DNA of 64,000 nt, taken from NCBI GenBank assembly GCA_951812995.1, contig CATOTD010000003.1, positions 62,001 through 126,000 of the forward strand, read 5' to 3'. A program made the position numbers and the translations under genes. The first letter of the stretch is position 1. Every line of letters starts with the position of its first letter. Source of the stretch: an uncultured Gammaproteobacteria bacterium. Lineage in GTDB: Bacteria > Pseudomonadota > Gammaproteobacteria > Eutrophobiales > Eutrophobiaceae. The notes below the pieces were generated by a model. The model worked only from the letters and a program-made list of their open reading frames with translations. It did no database searches and had not been told where the DNA came from. Positions 38,501 through 46,931 of this stretch are shown one piece after another.

Positions 38501-40326
38501 AGCTTTTTGATGCAATGGGAGTGAAAAATGCGCCAGAAGGGCAGGATTTCGTCGAAATCCTGCTCGATATCGTTGACGAATACTTCGAGCAATCTAAGCC
38601 ACTGACAGGTCCAGACCGCGAGGTCTATGACGCTTGCCTGACCGGTGTTGCTACCTATCATGAAGAGCTGGTGCCATCGGACCTCCAACGTCTGCAAAAG
38701 GCACCAACCATCTTGAATCTACGGGGCCAGCTCACTCATCCCGACGAAGTTCTGCTACAAGATAGTGAGTGGCATGCCGGATCCTTTGGCGGAGAACTTG
38801 ACCAAGCCTTGTGTAAACTCGACCCAGATCTTCTTCCTTTCTTTGAAGAAATTGGCGTCAGGCGGTTAAGTGAAAGTGCGCAGGTTGCCCTTGAATTTGT
38901 CGATGGCAAGCAAGCTGACGAAACCCAGCTCGCCGAAAAGCTGATGGACAGGATGGACATCCTCGCCCGTCTGTTTCATGACAAGCCTAAAGCTGCCAGA
39001 AATAAAGTAAAGAGTGCCCTCTCGGGGCTTTCAGCAGTGAGTCATGATGTTGTACGGATTAAAGCCTCTGTTCATGTTGGTGGGAATCAGATAGTTGCTC
39101 CGCCCGCAGCTGTTCACGCATTCTACGACATCGAGAACACGCGGCTGATCTTAGAACGACCGGTGGGAGACCGGAGTTGGTCTCACATTCTTAACGCGTT
39201 TTTTCACCAGTTAATACCTGAGGAATTAGGCAGCGAAATCTCAAGTCTGAAGCTAAGTGTTAGTCTTCTCATGGGGATAGCGGTGGAAGAAGCACATCGC
39301 GCGTTGAGCGATGCCGGTATTCCCTATCTGGATGCGGAAATTGGCAACGGGAATATGGAAGACCTAACGTCTCCGGAACTCGATGAGATAGGCAGTTCAG
39401 CAGAGCTGGTTGGTGGCGAAAGCAATGAAGAAACAACTACTCAAGACCAAGCTTCTGATCAGAGTGAAACCAACTCCAATGGCCACGATTCGAAACGACA
39501 GACTGAAGGGTCGAGAGCCAGATCTGGCGCATCACAGCCAGATGAAAAAGAGCAAACAGAAGCAGGCGACGCAGAATACGATGGCACTGGTGCAGTTACT
39601 GATGGTAGAACAGATGCGGGAAAAGGTGAGCCGCGCCCGAAAAGGTCGCGGCCAAAGCACAAAGAACAGTGGGATCGGCGTTTGCTCTCCTATGTTCGTC
39701 AGAGGCAGGAGGGCTCCTTAGAGGATGGTGAACAGGGAGACCTTTCGGAACATAACCTAGGCGTTGAGGTGGTCGCCCGTGACGCTGTTTGCGCTTATGA
39801 AAAAGAGCGAGGTCGCGTTGCTGAACAGATGGCGCAAAAGCACCCCGGATACGACATTATCAGCCGCAACGTGGCAACCAACGAAGAACGGTATATCGAG
39901 GTAAAAGGAATAAATGGAGAGTGGAATCAGACTGGAGTGGGGCTCTCTCGACTCCAGTTCAGCAATGCTCAGGACTACGGTGAGCAATATTGGCTGTATG
40001 TAGTTGAGTTTGTTTCTGATCCAAAACACCTTCGCGTTCACCCCATCCGCAGTCCAGCCACTCAAGTCACGTCATTCATGTTCGACGGCAACTGGCGGGA
40101 TGCGGTCACAGATGAGCATGCCGACCCCGCTGCTCAGTTTGTACCCGGTGCGCGAATCGATCATCAAGACATGGGCTATGGGAAAATACGAAATGTAGTC
40201 TCGCGAGGGAATACAAAACTACTGACGATTCAATTTGATGAAAAGGATGGCGTAACACCCAACGTAACTCTGAACTTGCACCGCATGCGCATCCTGGATG
40301 ATACCGATTTCGACACTGATTCCTGA
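35565..40326 (+). pseudogene. Bergerat-ATPase / DUF3883 large protein, frameshifted
   Basis: If the frame were whole this would be a protein of about 1590 residues. The 5' part (35565-35930) has a GHKL N box (ELIQNADDA, Glu37 and Asn41) and HRITDVGSGGKLSRGENIGR, then stops. The frame resumes without a gap as VSTYQVTDHPEIRSSGIKLT and is open to 40326. The glycine box FGIGF expected between the parts is missing: an 11-nt deletion fits. The C-terminus carries DUF3883 (about the last 190 residues), with GYDIISRNV and RYIEVKGINGEW, a PD-(D/E)xK-like core. A charged linker precedes it. Sacsin-like ATPase/DUF3883 proteins occur in defence islands. The 3' end overlaps a NERD-type gene. Confidence 0.82.
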
Positions 40327-40631
40327 TTTTTCTGAACATCAGATCGATGAACTGTCTTCACAAGCTGAGGCAAGGGCATACCGTGCACTGCGAGATCACA
40401 TGCCGCACGAATATATTGTGTTTTTTCAGGTTGGATGGATTTTTAGGCGAGAGATGAGGAAACAGATTTTCTCATTTGCCATCCAGACTATGGTTATCTT
40501 TGCATTGAAGTAAAAGGCGGCGGCGGTTTGCGGATACGGGAGAATGGTATTCGATAGAATCGATACCGCACACTTTCATTTGAGACAGTCCATAGTTAAC
40601 TGGCGGCATACCCCCATTAGTCGTGTGTAGC
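40298..40631 (+). pseudogene. NERD-domain helicase-like gene, frameshifted and truncated at the IS
   Basis: Starts at the ATG at 40298, overlapping the DUF3883 gene by 29 nt. It reads IPDFSEHQIDELSSQAEARA and RALRDHMPHEYIVFFQVGWI, the usual opening of nuclease-related-domain (NERD) proteins fused to UvrD/DEAD helicases. After RRE the frame must shift by one base to continue DEETDFLICHPDYGYLCIEV and KGGGG, which contains the NERD D...ExK nuclease motif. A TAG follows at 40555, and about 75 bp later IS copy 2 begins. The helicase part is gone. Overlap and strand show it was an operon partner of the ATPase/DUF3883 gene. Confidence 0.72.
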
Positions 40632-41932
40632 TGGAGACCTCGAACAACGCTGATTCTGGATGGGTTTTGACGCGAGCACCAGTCGTTGTCACCCGCATAG
40701 TGGGTGTGAAGGTCAAGATCGGTGGTATTTGAGGCTGTGTTGCGCTGTTTGGGTCTGCCAGGGCGGGTATTTCCGGAATTTGGGCGGAGTCAGGCTGTGG
40801 CCTGTCGTCGCTCGTGGAAGATGAGACGGCGGAAGTTGTAGCTCAGGTTGGCCATGGTCATGCGGGCCTTCGCACGGGTTTGGCCGATTGAGCGGATGGT
40901 CAGAGCCATGGGCCCTTTCTCGTAGCCGAACACAGGCGCGGATGGCGGAGCGTGTCGCGTTGCCCTGGCGAATATGCCTGGCCATGGGTTTGCCGCGTGG
41001 CTTCTTGCGATGGATATGTGAGCGGTACCCTTGCGCCTTCAGCCAAGCCTCATTCCTGGCCGAGCGGTACCCGGTATCAGCCCAAACCGCCTTCGAGCTG
41101 TTTGTCTCGTCCAGAACCGAGGAGCGTTCATGCCCGTCGTAGCGAGCCGCATTCGTGCCAGTCTCACCCCGGATGAAGCGCCATTTGCGGTCAATGGACA
41201 CGTGGTTCTTGTACCCAAAGTGCGGAACCGAAATATCGACAAGGCCAGTATCCTCCTCACCCTCCTTGGTCGTCTTGGCCTTTGAATACTTGACCGTCCA
41301 ACGCGCATCGGTGTCTTTCTGCGCTGCCTTGGACAGATCATCGGGCCAGATGTCAGACGCGGCCTCACATGCCTTGGCGCGCGCTTTCTCTTCTTTCGTC
41401 ATCCGCTGGCGCGGGGCAAAGACCAACGTGGCATCCACAATCTGACCGCCGGTGGGTTTGTATCCCCGCGCGCACAGCTGAGCTTCAAACGCGGCAAAAA
41501 GGCCCTTGAAGACACCCGCCTGGGTCAGCTTCTCTCTGAAAAGCCAGATCGTTTTCTGATCAGGTGTCGGCTCCCCGATTTGAAATCCCAGGAAACGCAA
41601 CCAACTGAAACGGTCACGAATGAGAAACTCCATCCGCTCATCGCTCAGATTGTGCATCGAGGCTAACACCAGCACCTTGAACATCACAACTGGGTCATAA
41701 GGAGGGCGACCACCTTTGGGACGTTCCCCATAGCCAAGCGCTTCAACAAGAACTGGGCGAAACACTTCGAAATCAACGTGCCGCTCCAAAACCTCAAGCG
41801 GATCTCCCATCGCCGAAAGCCGCGCCAAATGATCCGTCAAATCAAACAATCCAGGTGCGGGCATAAACAAAATCCTCCCACATCAAGTGAATCAGATCGT
41901 ACCACAAAATGCACGGTTTTTAGAGGCTTCCA
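40632..41932 (-). mobile_element. IS5-family element, copy 2 (1.3 kb)
   Basis: Same ends, length (1301 bp) and orientation as copy 1. AGCT is found on both sides if the element is taken as GGAGACC...GGCTTCC (40633-41931), a possible 4-bp target duplication. The right flank enters the decameric array. Together with copy 1 it brackets a 6.2-kb cargo as in a composite transposon. Confidence 0.93.
40713..41870 (-). CDS. IS5-family transposase, copy 2 (C-terminus out of frame)
   Basis: A 385-residue frame. The N-terminal IS5 domain has GGRPPYDPVVMFKVLVL and SDERMEFLIRDRFSWLRFLG. DDE residues seen are Asp in IVDATLV and Asp in VWADTGYRS. After RSAIRACV the frame leaves the family sequence. In the next frame the DNA reads VFGYEKGPMALTIRSIGQTR and ends RRLIFHERRQATA-stop near 40796, which is the normal C-terminus. 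The stretch with the catalytic Glu (VEHVFG in relatives) is absent in every frame. The open frame therefore encodes a transposase with a nonsense tail that is probably inactive. Confidence 0.85.
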   Translation of the reverse strand: MFMPAPGLFDLTDHLARLSAMGDPLEVLERHVDFEVFRPVLVEALGYGERPKGGRPPYDPVVMFKVLVLASMHNLSDERMEFLIRDRFSWLRFLGFQIGEPTPDQKTIWLFREKLTQAGVFKGLFAAFEAQLCARGYKPTGGQIVDATLVFAPRQRMTKEEKARAKACEAASDIWPDDLSKAAQKDTDARWTVKYSKAKTTKEGEEDTGLVDISVPHFGYKNHVSIDRKWRFIRGETGTNAARYDGHERSSVLDETNSSKAVWADTGYRSARNEAWLKAQGYRSHIHRKKPRGKPMARHIRQGNATRSAIRACVRLRERAHGSDHPLNRPNPCEGPHDHGQPELQLPPSHLPRATTGHSLTPPKFRKYPPWQTQTAQHSLKYHRS

Positions 41933-42107
41933 GCTTGACTTGACTCAGCTCGACTCGACCCAGCTTGACTACATCCGACTCAGCCTGACTCGCCCAGCCT
42001 GGCCACAACCCAGCTTGACTACATCCGACTCAGCCCGACCACATCCGACTCAGCCTGACCCACATCTAACCCGACCCGACTCAGCTCGGCCACATCCGAC
42101 TCAGCCC
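41933..42107. repeat. decameric low-complexity array between the island and gshB
   Basis: About 175 bp in which most 10-bp steps end in GACT, GACC or a variant: CAGCTTGACT, ACATCCGACT, CAGCCTGACT and relatives. ACATCCGACTCAGCC recurs at 41971, 42021, 42041 and 42092, and CCCAGCTTGACT at 41959 and 42009 (50 bp apart). Part of it (41990-42013) is repeated at 33126-33149 before the island. No repeat-spacer order, so not CRISPR. An open frame runs through it by chance. The remaining 94 bp to gshB show nothing further. Confidence 0.85.
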
Positions 42108-42201
42108 GTAATGCGTTCATCAGAAAATCGCGTCAGGCAGCACTTTGGATATTTTTGAGAAAGCATTTATAGTGATGTTATTTAACAAAATTAAAGCGTC
42201 A

Positions 42202-43158
42202 ATGAAACTTGGCATAGTCATGGATCCGATCAGCCGGATCAACATAAAAAAAGACAGCTCATTTGCCATGCTGCTTGCTGCACAAAAACGTGGCTGGGAC
42301 ATTAAATATATGGAGATGCAAGATCTTTATATAAGCAATGATGTGCCCATGGCAAATATGCAATCCCTGCAAGTCGTAAAAAATCCGCAACAGTGGTTTA
42401 CCCTGGCAAATCCGCGCACCTCGAAATTGTCTGATTTGGATATCCTGTTGATGCGCAAGGATCCGCCGTTCGATCTCGAATATATCTATGCGACCTATAT
42501 TCTCGAACACGCTGAACGACTTGGTACGCTGGTGGTAAACAGCCCGGCGGCACTCAGAAATGTAAATGAGAAATTTTTTATTACGCATTTTGCAAACTGT
42601 ATTGCACCGACTCAGATCAGCCGGAACATGGCTATCTTGCTTGATTTTATAGCAACACACCAAAACGCCATTATTAAACCACTAGAGGGTATGGGGGGGC
42701 AGCGTATTTTCCGCGCCAACGCTGATGATCCAAATACCAGGGTCATCCTCGAAACTATGACAAACAACGAAACCCGTTTTATCATGGTGCAAAAATATAT
42801 ACCGGAGATTGCGGCGGGCGACAAACGTATTTTATTGATCAACGGTGAGCCAATCCCATTTGCGCTTGCAAGAATACCCGCCGCTGGTGAAATCAGGGGT
42901 AATCTTGCCCGCGGTGGTAATGGCAAGGGTGTTGCATTATCAGCGCGCGACCGCTGGATATGTCGGCAAGTAGGGCCACGACTGCGTGCGTTGGGGTTAT
43001 ACTTCGTGGGCCTGGATGTTATCGGCGATTACTTAACCGAAATCAACGTCACCAGTCCTACCTGTATTCGTGAATTGGACAGCTTGTATAATATCGATAT
43101 CGGCAGTCAGTTGCTGGACGCATTAGAAGCACACAGACAGGCGCATAAAAAGTGTTGA
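42202..43158 (+). CDS. gshB: glutathione synthase
   Basis: Adds glycine to gamma-glutamylcysteine with ATP. 318 residues, close to E. coli (315). The start is set at 42202, giving MKLGIVMDPISRINIKKDSS, which matches E. coli GshB; the frame is open further up and an ATG at 42175 is possible. The ATP-grasp core has AIIKPLEGMGGQRIFR and RGNLARGGNGKGVALS, and the C-terminus has DVIGDYLTEINVTSPT. It is followed by tonB-like, yqgE and yqgF, the order known from Pseudomonas. Confidence 0.95.
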   Translation: MKLGIVMDPISRINIKKDSSFAMLLAAQKRGWDIKYMEMQDLYISNDVPMANMQSLQVVKNPQQWFTLANPRTSKLSDLDILLMRKDPPFDLEYIYATYILEHAERLGTLVVNSPAALRNVNEKFFITHFANCIAPTQISRNMAILLDFIATHQNAIIKPLEGMGGQRIFRANADDPNTRVILETMTNNETRFIMVQKYIPEIAAGDKRILLINGEPIPFALARIPAAGEIRGNLARGGNGKGVALSARDRWICRQVGPRLRALGLYFVGLDVIGDYLTEINVTSPTCIRELDSLYNIDIGSQLLDALEAHRQAHKKC

Positions 43159-43186
43159 TGGCAATGACATACGCATCCATGGAAAC

Positions 43187-44215
43187 GTGTATTTAGGCGT
43201 GGCAACAGTACAGCCCGTAGCCCCCACCATTACCCCGTTCGATCGATTTGGTTTGACTCTGAGTCTTGCCATATTGATTCATGCCTTGCTTATCCTCGGT
43301 ATCACCTTTATTAAAGAGGATCGATCACACGCCCGCTTCGATACGATGGAAATCGTCATGGTGCAACAAAAAAGTATCGAACCCAAAGAAGCCGACATGC
43401 TAGCTCAGGCCAATCTTGACGGGGGTGGAAATGTTGAAGAGGCCGTGAATCCAGCAACGCCAACACCAGCGCCTTTTCCCGATTCAGAACCAGAAATAAC
43501 AGCATCGCCACCTACTGCGGCAGAAACACCACAACCACCCGCATCCGCTACTACTGAAACCGACATAGTGGAGCCTGCGCCCATAAAAAAAGAAGTCGTA
43601 GAAAAAATTGCCGTTGCAGATGAGCATAGTCCAGACCCGCTAATTGAGAAGGTGGATAATCCCGACAAAGAAAAACAGCCCACTGAAACGAAAGAGCTTA
43701 AGACGACCGCGGCAAAAACTACGCCCGAACAAGAGCAGACTCAGATCAAACAACCCATCGAAAAAAGACCAACGCCAACAGCAATGGAATTATTAACCAA
43801 TAGCTTCAAAATTGCCTCGTTGAGCGCAGAGATAAGACGCAAAATGGAGGCTAAAGCAAAGCGTCCCAGACGAAAATTTATCTCGGCCTCAACAAAAGAA
43901 TACAAATATGCAGCCTACATGGATGCCTGGCGCGCAAAGGTAGAACGTGTCGGCAATCTGAATTATCCAGAACAGGCACGCAAGAAAGGGCTATCAGGCA
44001 ACTTGGTATTGGATGTTGCCTTAAATCCGGATGGCTCTATTAATGAGATCACAATTCGTCGGTCGTCTGGCGAAAAGATTCTCGATGAGGCCGCCATTAA
44101 AATCGTTGAGCTCGCGGCACCATACAGTCCATTCCCACAACACATAAAGGACGAAACAGATATCTTGCATATCATGCGCACCTGGCAATTTATTAACAAC
44201 AAAGGCTTTAAATAG
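43187..44215 (+). CDS. TonB-family energy transducer
   Basis: A 342-residue protein. One N-terminal membrane helix (about 22-42, LTLSLAILIHALLILGITFI) includes the conserved SxxxH-type residues. A long Pro/Glu/Thr/Lys linker (about 60-215) spans the periplasm. The C-terminal TonB domain (about 245-342) has YPEQARKKGLSGNLVLDVAL and AAPYSPFPQ. It would pass proton-motive force to outer-membrane transporters; exbB/exbD are not in the window. The start is a GTG at 43187; a second GTG at 43199 is possible. It lies 28 nt after gshB. Confidence 0.9.
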   Translation: MYLGVATVQPVAPTITPFDRFGLTLSLAILIHALLILGITFIKEDRSHARFDTMEIVMVQQKSIEPKEADMLAQANLDGGGNVEEAVNPATPTPAPFPDSEPEITASPPTAAETPQPPASATTETDIVEPAPIKKEVVEKIAVADEHSPDPLIEKVDNPDKEKQPTETKELKTTAAKTTPEQEQTQIKQPIEKRPTPTAMELLTNSFKIASLSAEIRRKMEAKAKRPRRKFISASTKEYKYAAYMDAWRAKVERVGNLNYPEQARKKGLSGNLVLDVALNPDGSINEITIRRSSGEKILDEAAIKIVELAAPYSPFPQHIKDETDILHIMRTWQFINNKGFK

Positions 44216-44281
44216 ACATTGTTTAACAAAATTTCAAAAAAACCTGTGCAACCAAAAATGACTGCTGGTACTCTTTGAATC

Positions 44282-44842
44282 ATGTTGCAAACAGACTTGA
44301 CCAACCATTTTTTAATTGCCATGCCCAATCTCAAAGACCCCAATTTTGAGAGGACGGTAACCTATATTTGTACTCATAATGAAAAAGGCGCGATGGGAAT
44401 TGTGATTAATAAACCCTTATCTATTGAATTGGGTGATATTTTCAAGCAGTTGGATATTCCGGTTAATAATACAATAGATAACAGCAAGCAGATCTTTCGT
44501 GGTGGCCCGGTGCAAGCCAATCAGGGCTTTATTCTACACCAAAAAAGTAGTCAGTGGGATTCGTCAGTTGTTATATCTGATGAAATGTGTCTTACAACAT
44601 CAAGAGATATTCTCGAAGCAATAGCGATTGGCGCCGGCCCCACAAAATCACTTATCGCGTTTGGCTATGCTGGCTGGGGCGAGGGACAGCTTGAACAGGA
44701 ATTGATGGATATTGTCTGGCTGAGCGGTCCGGCCGCATTAGAAATTATATTCACCACGCCTTTCGATCAATGTTGGCGCGCTGCTGCCGACCACTTGGGT
44801 ATTGATGTTGAAAAATTATCCACTGATATTGGACACGCGTGA
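44282..44842 (+). CDS. yqgE: YqgE/AlgH family protein
   Basis: A 186-residue protein of the DUF179 family, with LTNHFLIAMPNLKDPNFERT and GAMGIVINKPL at the N-terminus and FRGGPVQANQGFILH, FGYAGWGEGQLEQEL further on. The family's biochemical role is unsettled; it is almost always paired with yqgF, as here, where the stop codon overlaps the yqgF start (GTGA). Confidence 0.94.
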   Translation: MLQTDLTNHFLIAMPNLKDPNFERTVTYICTHNEKGAMGIVINKPLSIELGDIFKQLDIPVNNTIDNSKQIFRGGPVQANQGFILHQKSSQWDSSVVISDEMCLTTSRDILEAIAIGAGPTKSLIAFGYAGWGEGQLEQELMDIVWLSGPAALEIIFTTPFDQCWRAAADHLGIDVEKLSTDIGHA

Positions 44843-45264
44843 AAAATCAGATCCTGCTTTGCTTCGATTATGGTGAAAAGCGTATAGGTACGGCTGTTGG
44901 TCAAACGATTACGGCAACTGCAACGGCACTTGAAATAATAAAAGTCGTTCAGAACAAACCTGATTGGGAAGCAATCAGGCGATTGGTCAATGACTGGAAT
45001 CCAGATAAATTAATTGTGGGGCATCCTTTCACACTAGCAGGCGACCGACAAATAATGACTACCGCCGCAGAAAAATTCGGGCGCCAATTACACGGGCGGC
45101 TCAAGCTACCTGTCGCCTTGATAGAAGAACAACTCTCCTCGTATGCGGCAAGACGGGAAGCAAAATCCACATACAATCTTGATGCCATCGCCGCCAGACT
45201 TATATTAGAGACATGGTTAAGCGAAAATATTGAGCAAGATTGGCCGAAGTCCAGACAAACATGA
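44839..45264 (+). CDS. yqgF: YqgF/RuvX, pre-16S rRNA processing / resolvase-like nuclease
   Basis: A 141-residue RNase H-fold protein. The N-terminal LLCFDYGEKRIGTAVGQ has the first catalytic Asp, VGHPFTLAGD follows, and VALIEEQLSSYAAR carries the conserved Glu. In E. coli YqgF completes the 5' end of 16S rRNA. It starts with a GTG overlapping the yqgE stop by 4 nt. Confidence 0.94.
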   Translation: MKNQILLCFDYGEKRIGTAVGQTITATATALEIIKVVQNKPDWEAIRRLVNDWNPDKLIVGHPFTLAGDRQIMTTAAEKFGRQLHGRLKLPVALIEEQLSSYAARREAKSTYNLDAIAARLILETWLSENIEQDWPKSRQT

Positions 45265-45284
45265 ATATAAAATGAAGAGTATCC

Positions 45285-45521
45285 TTGCTTGAACACTTCC
45301 CAACGCTATTGGCTAAATGGTCTAAAGCCGATACCTTGGGTATTACTGATATAGACCCAACCCCGACCTTAAGCGTGAACGCAGATACTAATAAGGTACA
45401 TTTCAATCGTGCCGGTGAGACCTTTAGTCTCAATGAGCTGGGTATCATCAAGCAATACACGGGCATGGATGTATTGTCATTAGGGGATGGTCAATGGCGA
45501 GAGAGTGGGCAGATGGACTGA
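45285..45521 (+). CDS. small hypothetical protein
   Basis: A 78-residue frame starting with TTG at 45285, with sequences such as NKVHFNRAGETFSLNELGII and YTGMDVLSLGDGQW. Soluble, no signal peptide or membrane helix. It has protein-like composition but I recognise no family, and the start is uncertain. It lies 20 nt after yqgF at the edge of the AT-rich accessory patch. Confidence 0.4.
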   Translation: MLEHFPTLLAKWSKADTLGITDIDPTPTLSVNADTNKVHFNRAGETFSLNELGIIKQYTGMDVLSLGDGQWRESGQMD

Positions 45522-45565
45522 TATGGGAGTTTTACCAAAACAGATTAAATATATGAGAGATAAGT

Positions 45566-46369
45566 ATGAAGTTGTTATACGAAATAAAGGAGGCCTTTTT
45601 TAGGCTGTCTTTATATTATGCTAAAAGTATTTTATGGATTTTTCTATCTATATTGCTACTTGTCTTAATCTATTTTTCTTTTATATTAGGGTATACTTTT
45701 TTACTTAGCATAATTGATGATCCTATGTCTTTAAAGCTAATCGAATCTTCAGTAACAAAAGAAATTAAATTTGAAAGAGGTATAACACAACACGAATTTA
45801 AAATTAAAAAATCGTGTGTTTATAAAATTTCCATTGAATTTGAAGGTAGCAGTTGCGGGAAAATTACCACCCCATTTTTTGATGATTGGTTGGTAGGAGA
45901 ACGTGGTGCTCATCTCCCTGCAGAACTAGATATTTTGATCAGAAATAATAAGCATGGTCTTCCAATATTTTCAAAGCATCTTAGTTATGGCGAGTCTGGA
46001 CATATAGTTGGGAGCAACCTTAGGACATTTTATGTAGGCCGTTATTATTTTGAACCAGGTATATATTTCTCTGAAATAGATATTAAGCGGGTATATAAAA
46101 AATTTTCTCCATTTACAGCTAAATTATCATTAACACCTAATAATTTCAAACATGGTGGTTGCCCTACTATTACTGGCACAGTTTCTAAATCTGTAGAAGA
46201 TTATTATTTTTCAGCCGCTGATGATGGAAGTATATTGGCATTATTTCGTGATATGGTCACTATTACTTATGTTACTGTTGCTTTAACTTATCATACAGCA
46301 ATTGGCATGATTGAAGAGTCCCCCGAGGCTGTAATGAGATACAAAAATAAGAAAAAATGTATGGCCTAA
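45566..46369 (+). CDS. hypothetical membrane protein, AT-rich
   Basis: A 267-residue protein of unknown function. One strong hydrophobic stretch (about residues 18-52, ILWIFLSILLLVLIYFSFIL) is followed by a predicted beta-rich extracytoplasmic domain (HEFKIKKSCVYKISIEFEGS; FYVGRYYFEPGIYFSEI) and a short basic tail. Codon use is strongly AT-biased, unlike the neighbouring core genes, which suggests recent acquisition. The ATG follows a GAGATAAGT-type weak ribosome-binding site. Confidence 0.65.
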   Translation: MKLLYEIKEAFFRLSLYYAKSILWIFLSILLLVLIYFSFILGYTFLLSIIDDPMSLKLIESSVTKEIKFERGITQHEFKIKKSCVYKISIEFEGSSCGKITTPFFDDWLVGERGAHLPAELDILIRNNKHGLPIFSKHLSYGESGHIVGSNLRTFYVGRYYFEPGIYFSEIDIKRVYKKFSPFTAKLSLTPNNFKHGGCPTITGTVSKSVEDYYFSAADDGSILALFRDMVTITYVTVALTYHTAIGMIEESPEAVMRYKNKKKCMA

Positions 46370-46571
46370 TATATAGACAACAGTATAAAATGATGGTAAG
46401 AAATATTTAGTTGTATGATAATGACAATTTATAAAAGGAGAAATTAAATCATGTCTAAGATAAAATCTATAAAAATAAAGGGAATTATATACTTGACTCC
46501 AAGTTCACTACAAAATACAAACACAATGATTTGTTAGTTTTTTCAAGTAACAAGCTCACCATGCTCACCTG

Positions 46572-46891
46572 TTACCTTATGCAATTTTTCAATTGCACTC
46601 CATTTTGGGTTAAACCATCTTTTCTTGTCTTTCGTTTGCACGCAACGACAATAAAAAGGTTTTTATCGGTTTTTTATCTTTGTTGAATACTGCAATATCA
46701 AGCGGATACTCTTTTTTGGTATCAGATGGCCTTACTTTTACACGCCACTGTGGTCGTGTTTGTAATTGTTCTTTGGGGTATCCGTAATCTTCGACAAGTG
46801 TTTCGGAAAAGACTTGTACTGCTTCTACTTCTTCTGGCGTAGCTTTTACTTCTTCACCACTTATATAGTCTTTGATGTAACCTTCTCTCAT
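46572..46891 (-). pseudogene. HsdR N-terminal-domain (HSDR_N_2) passenger gene, frameshifted
   Basis: Reads MREGYIKDYISGEEVKATPE and WRVKVRPSDTKKEYPLDIAV, the N-terminal PD-(D/E)xK domain of type I restriction-like proteins, with Asp in YPLDIAVF. After NKDKK a one-base shift is needed to continue KNLFIVVACKRKTRKDGLTQ. There the family has VVECKRK, so the catalytic Glu is Ala. The unshifted frame ends ERQEKMV at 46610. The ATG at 46891 follows AGGA; an ATG at 46912 is also in frame. It lies within the IS ends, 40 bp after the transposase stop. Confidence 0.72.
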
Positions 46892-46931
46892 TATCGTCCT
46901 GTATATCCGCATTCTATTTCCATTGCTTTGC

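Noticed and set aside
41778..42158. Open frame of 126 codons across the IS end and the decameric array
   Set aside because: It starts inside the IS on the antisense strand and its Thr/Pro/Asp/Ser-rich part only reflects the decameric repeats.
46549..46700. Third frame reading KDKKRWFNPKWSAIEKLHKV in the HsdR-N passenger
   Set aside because: It looks protein-like, but KNLFIVVACKRKTRKDG in another frame fits the HSDR_N_2 family and is preferred.
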